Source of the DNA: Dendrophyllia cribrosa
Taxonomy: Eukaryota; Cnidaria; Anthozoa; Scleractinia; Dendrophylliidae
Assembly: GCA_024195265.1 (NCBI GenBank)
Contig: JAJLRJ010000006.1
Span: 15,553,139 to 15,617,138, forward strand
Direction: 5' to 3'
Length of the DNA: 64,000 nucleotides
The notes under the pieces were generated by a model that ran no database searches, was not told the DNA's origin, and saw only the letters and a list, made by a program, of their open reading frames with translations. Of the stretch, positions 63,177 to 64,000 are shown in pieces. Every line of letters starts with the position of its first letter. Position 1 is the first letter of the stretch. The translations under genes and the position numbers were made by a program.

Positions 63177-63326
63177 CTGAAAACAAAAATAACCTCAGTT
63201 AATTAACTACTCATGAGCATTATACCTTAAAAGTAGAATACATATTGTTTTCTCTAAAATCATCTTTAGTTATAGAAAGGTACATGTAAGGTAAAGTCAC
63301 ACACGAGCCACACAGCCAGAGTTTAA

Positions 63327-63701
63327 ACATGCAAAGTTCCGGTATAAAAGGAGGCTGGCCTGGCCATTCTCACCTCCTGTCGTCAATCAACTACTGAAGC
63401 ATTAACAACTGACAAAAAAACATGTGTCATTACTAATGCCATTGCTAACACAATTTGGAAAAACTTAATGAAAGTTATACAAATGTATCAGAAGTCTTTA
63501 TGAACTTCTATTTCTTTTTCTTTTTTTCTCGCTGTAGGTAAAATCTTGGTTTAATTAGATTTTTAAAGCAAATTAAAGGACGTGCAAGTTAACCACGTTT
63601 TGTGACTGAAACTGATGCCTTAATTTGCATTTCACACCCAAAACTGAAAAGGTGTGAAATGGGGGAGGAGCTAAGCCTTTTATACCAGAACTTCGTGTTA
63701 A
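63327..63701. mobile_element. TIR element with TATA-like ends (copy 2)
   Basis: Same family as 33908-34263 in the opposite direction: GTTCCGGTATAAAAGGAGGC at the left, CCTTTTATACCAGAACTTCG at the right, TTAA on both sides (63323-63326, 63698-63701). Confidence 0.82.
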
Positions 63702-63707
63702 ATGAAG

Positions 63708-63935
63708 GACCATGAAGCAACTAGGAATATTGCTACTCCCCCCTGGATGGGATGCTACATGTAGTCCATCACATGGTTACCCTCAGTATTATGTCATCAG
63801 TACCCATTTTTTTCATTTACACCTCTGGGTGGAGGGAAACAATTTGGAGTGAAGTATCTTGTCTTAGGAAACAACACAATGGCAGGACACGCCTCCAACC
63901 AACGTGCTAACCACTACACCACCAGGTATTCACAC
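63708..63935 (-). mobile_element. tRNA-related SINE
   Basis: On the minus strand GGTGGTGTAGTGGTTAGCAC (box A-like), then CTAAGACAAGATACTTCACT, ending CCCATCCAGGGGGGAGTAGC-AATATTCCTAGTTGCTTCATGG. Same family as 52768-52893. Confidence 0.72.
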
Positions 63936-64000
63936 CTTACAGAAAGGCACAGGGTTGTGCCTAAATCATACCGTCCAGAAGGACGTCAGACACCTTATTG

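Noticed and set aside
61820..61885. Functional tRNA gene
   Set aside because: Box A and box B are present, but the acceptor and D stems do not pair and a SINE body follows.

Overview
This is a window of animal nuclear DNA, AT-rich, intron-rich and heavily loaded with transposable elements. Spliced genes with GT/AG junctions, a two-exon rhodopsin-like GPCR, a TDRD9-type piRNA helicase, tRNA-derived SINEs and many small inverted-repeat elements fit a marine invertebrate. A cnidarian, probably an anthozoan such as a stony coral, is my best guess. That guess rests on the overall look of the repeats and proteins, not on a marker.

Layout. (1) 0.3-3.0 kb, minus strand: a complete two-exon class A GPCR with a short palindromic element in its intron. 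(2) 5.4-6.7 kb, minus strand: a 5'-truncated LINE with reverse-transcriptase C-terminal coding sequence and a (TTG)n tail. (3) 6.94-12.04 kb: a complete Ginger-like integrase DNA transposon with TGT...ACA ends, long inverted repeats built of short repeats, and a perfect 4-bp target duplication (AGCC). It codes for a DD35E integrase, a GPY/F-like segment, an OTU cysteine-protease domain and a Gly/Asp-rich repeat, but the frame is broken by one missing base. (4) 12.4-15.9 kb: three near-perfect hairpin elements, a degenerate ~145-bp tandem repeat and low-complexity sequence. (5) 16.0-63.2 kb, minus strand: the 3' three quarters of TDRD9 (spindle-E homologue). I resolved 32 exons that join in one frame of 1,011 codons plus stop, from the second helicase lobe through the Tudor domain to the C-terminus. 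The 5' part (helicase motifs I-III) lies beyond 64 kb.

The TDRD9 introns are a dense graveyard of elements. They hold TTAA-flanked TIR elements (some nested), Tc1/mariner derivatives, a Mutator-like hairpin with a 9-bp duplication, hAT-like elements, palindromic MITEs including a 199-bp near-perfect palindrome, SINEs, LINE tails, and a repeat family that occurs as single copies or as tandem arrays with 88-bp or 106-bp units. A 19-bp array at 61.2-61.8 kb appears to have grown from the box-A end of an adjacent tRNA-derived SINE. TDRD9 belongs to the machinery that silences transposons, so the gene is itself packed with the class of sequence its product helps to control.
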